Of a stretch of 62,917 bases of DNA, positions 60,663-62,917 are shown piece after piece. Both the position numbers and the translations under genes were made by a program. The number at the start of each line of letters is the position of its first letter. Within the stretch, counting starts at the first letter, position 1. Origin of the DNA: Prevotellaceae bacterium UBA4372 (lineage in GTDB: Bacteria; Bacteroidota; Bacteroidia; Bacteroidales; Bacteroidaceae); the NCBI GenBank assembly GCA_002391275.1, contig DGSC01000052.1, positions 1 to 62,917 of the forward strand, read 5' to 3'. The notes beneath the pieces were generated by a model. It searched no databases. It saw nothing but the letters and a program-made list of their open reading frames with translations, and was not told the origin of the DNA.

Positions 60663-62621
60663 TTATAGTTGATATTTGATAGTGAACATATAGCTTCGCC
60701 CCGGCATAGGATAGAGCCGCACAATCTCGTATTGACAATCAAACAGGTTCTTGACCTCGGCACGCAGTTCAATGGTATGCTGCTTCAGGCGGAACGTGCG
60801 GTAGGCCGTTGCTGTCCATTCGAAATAACCGGCTACACGAGTACCGCTGTAATGCTCATTGGTCGTGAACCGATGGCTTGTTCCTTCGCCATGGATGCTC
60901 AGGTTAACCCAAGGATTCTCCCAACTGACGGCCGCACCTCCGGTATGCAGAGGCACGTAAGCCAGCTGGTAGCCATAGTAAGGTGACGACGTGTTCGTGC
61001 GATTAGTGGCACGTTGCAGACTATAGTTGGCAGCGAACAGCAATGTATGGTGGCGGCTGAGTTTGTAAGTGGAACGGGCCGTGGCATCAAAGCCCCATAC
61101 GCGGACACGCCCCAAATTGATGCAACGCCAAATAAACATGTTAACGGGAACAGCCAGAATTTTATCACGCACATGATTGAGATAGCCATCGGCTGTAAGC
61201 TGAAGGTCACATCCTTTCAGCAACTGCTGCCGCCAAGTGAGGCCGACATTAATTTGATCGGTTGTCTCAGGATGCAGATCCGTGCTGCCGTAGTGGAAGA
61301 AGTAGTTCTCGTTGAACGTTGGAGCACGGAATATATTTTTATAGGACGCGCGCGCGTAGAGTTCATGATGTCGCAGTAATCGGAAACTGGCAGAGAGCGA
61401 CGGCGATAACCGGTTCATATCACGCGAGCCATCGCCAAAACGAGCTCCATTGAGGTAGAGCGAATGAAGTAGACGACCAACAACCGTGATGCGGTCAGTG
61501 TGCCACTTTGCACTGGCTGTTTGCAACAGCGAGTGACGATACGGGCGTCTGTCAGTGGCCAATGTGCTGTTGAGGTTTGCAAAGGCATAGTCGGCAGCAA
61601 AGCTCATCGACCAGTTTTCACGGGGTGTGTAAAGCAACGAGCTGGTAATGTAGTGCTCACGTTGCCAATAGTGAGCGTCGCGAACGCCGCCGCTATAGAG
61701 CGGGTCGCGATAATCACTGGAGTTCCAGTTGAAACGAGCGCTGGACTTGTAGACCAAGACCTCATTAAGACGGCCTTGATAGTTCAGCTGCCCGAAAGCA
61801 TTTTGCTCGCGCAACGTCTCACGGCTGACATTAGTGTAGTAGCGAACCTGCCCAGGCAACTGGCGGTCGTTATCATACCAATAGGCTTTTCCACTTAACC
61901 TATGTCGCGGCGTTACCTGCCAGATGAAGCTTCCCTCACCATGGCCGGCGTTCATACGGCTGTTGACGCGATGCTCGCGTGTTGTCAGCGTTCCATTGTG
62001 AAGTGTAAAAGGATATTGATTGTCGGCGTGTATGAAATCGCCTTGCAAGGCTATGGCTAAGCGGTCGTTCAGGTTTTGTCCATAACGCAAGTAAGGACTG
62101 ATGTATCCGAAAGATCCAGCCCGCATCTGAGCCATGATGTGAGGGCTAAGGTCATCGGTTGGCGGTGCGATGGTGGATAAAGAAAGCAGAGCCGGCACAG
62201 AAGCTTGGCGGGCCGGAACAAAGATTTCGTCGCCCTCACCGATGGTGAAAGCCAAACGATGAACATTGTCGAGGCTATAGTGAGCAACGTTGATCTCGCC
62301 ACTCTGACAGTCGGAAAGGAGGAGCCCGTCGTAGCTCACACCTGTGTGCTTAGCGCCAAGACCACGAACAGAGATGGTCGTCATCCCTCCAGCGCCGCCA
62401 TAGTCACGCAAAGTGATGCCCGCAAGACAGCTGAGGGCATCGTTCATCCCGGTGATTCCGAGACGTTGCAAATCACGGCTATCCAATACCTGGGCTGGGA
62501 CAGTTGCGCGCACGAAACGATGCTTGGCGGTCTCATCGACCTCCAATGTCTCCATCTGCTGAGTCTGCATCGTGTCAGGCAGCATCGCAATGATGGTCAT
62601 CGCAAGCGTGATCAATATCAT
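60663..62621 (-). CDS. btuB: BtuB-like TonB-dependent cobalamin receptor
   Basis: 652 residues from MILITLAMTIIAML (62621; 62639 also possible). A signal peptide leads to a plug with RFVRATVPAQVLDSRDLQR, DALSCLAGITLRDYGG and TISVRGLGAKHTGVSYDGLLLSDCQSGEI, then a barrel with many Tyr/Trp strand ends and a final FTIKYQL. There is no carboxypeptidase-like domain, so it is BtuB-type, not SusC-type. A cobalamin riboswitch upstream makes vitamin B12 the expected ligand. Confidence 0.88.
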   Translation of the reverse strand: MILITLAMTIIAMLPDTMQTQQMETLEVDETAKHRFVRATVPAQVLDSRDLQRLGITGMNDALSCLAGITLRDYGGAGGMTTISVRGLGAKHTGVSYDGLLLSDCQSGEINVAHYSLDNVHRLAFTIGEGDEIFVPARQASVPALLSLSTIAPPTDDLSPHIMAQMRAGSFGYISPYLRYGQNLNDRLAIALQGDFIHADNQYPFTLHNGTLTTREHRVNSRMNAGHGEGSFIWQVTPRHRLSGKAYWYDNDRQLPGQVRYYTNVSRETLREQNAFGQLNYQGRLNEVLVYKSSARFNWNSSDYRDPLYSGGVRDAHYWQREHYITSSLLYTPRENWSMSFAADYAFANLNSTLATDRRPYRHSLLQTASAKWHTDRITVVGRLLHSLYLNGARFGDGSRDMNRLSPSLSASFRLLRHHELYARASYKNIFRAPTFNENYFFHYGSTDLHPETTDQINVGLTWRQQLLKGCDLQLTADGYLNHVRDKILAVPVNMFIWRCINLGRVRVWGFDATARSTYKLSRHHTLLFAANYSLQRATNRTNTSSPYYGYQLAYVPLHTGGAAVSWENPWVNLSIHGEGTSHRFTTNEHYSGTRVAGYFEWTATAYRTFRLKQHTIELRAEVKNLFDCQYEIVRLYPMPGRSYMFTIKYQL

Positions 62622-62665
62622 TTCGGCGTGTGGCGTCACCCGTCCTCGAAGGTTCGGCCTCTGTA

Positions 62666-62835
62666 CTTTTGCTGCGGCAGGTCTTCTGACTTATTCCCGA
62701 GGCAGACGCCTTCCCAGCCTTTCGGGCCAGTGGCTCATCGTGTCCACCCGATAATGGAACTTACAGCAGCGGGACTGTGCAGGACTCTCACCTGCTTCCC
62801 TCTTAAGCACCCACATATATACGTATGTGCGGGCG
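62666..62835 (-). promoter_or_regulatory. Cobalamin riboswitch in the btuB leader
   Basis: The minus strand carries the conserved B12-box GCCACTG, followed by GGCTGGGAAGGCG...GAATAAGTCAGAAGACCTGCC; upstream is AGGGAAGCAGGTGAGAGTCC...TGCACAGTCCCGC. These are the hallmarks of the adenosylcobalamin riboswitch in the right order, ending about 45 bases before the btuB start. Binding of cobalamin should lower expression of the btu operon. Confidence 0.93.
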
Positions 62836-62860
62836 CACCGCGCGCGTATTTAAATAAGTA

Positions 62861-62888
62861 AGGGACTGTCCGTTCGCAGACAATCCCT
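62861..62888 (-). terminator. Terminator downstream of the partial tRNA
   Basis: AGGGAcTGTC/GACAatCCCT stem downstream (minus strand) of the tRNA end. It separates the tRNA transcript from the riboswitch. Confidence 0.65.
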
Positions 62889-62893
62889 TTCTG

Positions 62894-62917
62894 TTGCGGA
62901 GGCTCGACTCGAACGAG
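62894..62917 (-). tRNA. 3' end of a tRNA (runs off window)
   Basis: On the minus strand CTCG-TTCGAGT-CGAG, a complete T-loop and most of the T-stem, is followed by a seven-base acceptor strand and an A, then a terminator. The anticodon lies outside the window, so the amino acid is unknown. A tRNA-like end of another RNA is not excluded. Confidence 0.6.

Overview
The window looks like a chromosomal segment of a Bacteroidales bacterium, most likely Prevotellaceae. The evidence is a SusC/SusD pair, Bacteroidetes-type -7 promoter boxes (TAnnTTTG) in front of at least eight transcription units, a FeoAB fusion with its small Cys-rich partner, a BtuB-BtuG-like-BtuF-like vitamin B12 locus under a cobalamin riboswitch, and a flexirubin/aryl-polyene-type polyketide cluster. 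No transposase, integrase, phage or CRISPR genes are visible. Genus assignment is inference.

Layout. 1-1214 (minus): mazG then the start of valS. 1267-11054 (minus): one probable operon with one promoter and one terminator, coding for a very large double protease (subtilisin S8 plus DPP-IV-like S9), a SusC transporter, a SusD lipoprotein and two further lipoproteins. It looks like a peptide or protein utilisation locus. 11100-12000: a 65/66-bp tandem repeat array and a 38-residue small-protein gene. 12010-14372 (plus): a porin-like protein and a nucleoside-gate membrane protein. 14432-17620: a 22-bp tandem array, the Feo ferrous iron locus. 17662-19886 (minus): pdxJ, a DJ-1/PfpI gene and ispD. 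19993-24495: NAD kinase, ABC exporter and SBF-type transporter (plus), meeting a convergent polytopic membrane protein. 24560-27709: groES, groEL and hsp20, with a shared near-palindrome upstream of both units. 27886-33113: GH20 hexosaminidase, a double esterase and exonuclease III.

33329-56660 (plus): a 23-kb polyketide cluster of 22 genes behind one clear promoter. It carries FabG, three ketosynthase proteins (one a KS-CLF-like fusion), three acyl carrier proteins, two hotdog dehydratases, a thioesterase, an O-methyltransferase, three acyltransferase domains, a glycosyltransferase, LolA-like and RND/MMPL export proteins, two CrtI-like oxidoreductases, an esterase and an acyl-AMP ligase. The set fits an aryl-polyene/flexirubin-like membrane pigment ester built on ACP. 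No ammonia lyase or DarA/DarB pair is present, so the starter acid must come from elsewhere. 56614-62917 (minus): S41 protease, tRNA-Val, tRNA-Leu, the B12 locus with its riboswitch and the tail of another tRNA.

Most unusual signals: a 19-bp palindrome (GTTGCGACAMAGTCGCAAC) with an adjoining purine-rich tract occurs three times, twice inside the double-protease gene in the same reading frame, adding VATVSQ to the protein. A second hairpin repeat family also seems to have been taken into coding sequence (the export protein and the PdxJ tail). Together they suggest repeat elements that can be accommodated by genes in this genome.
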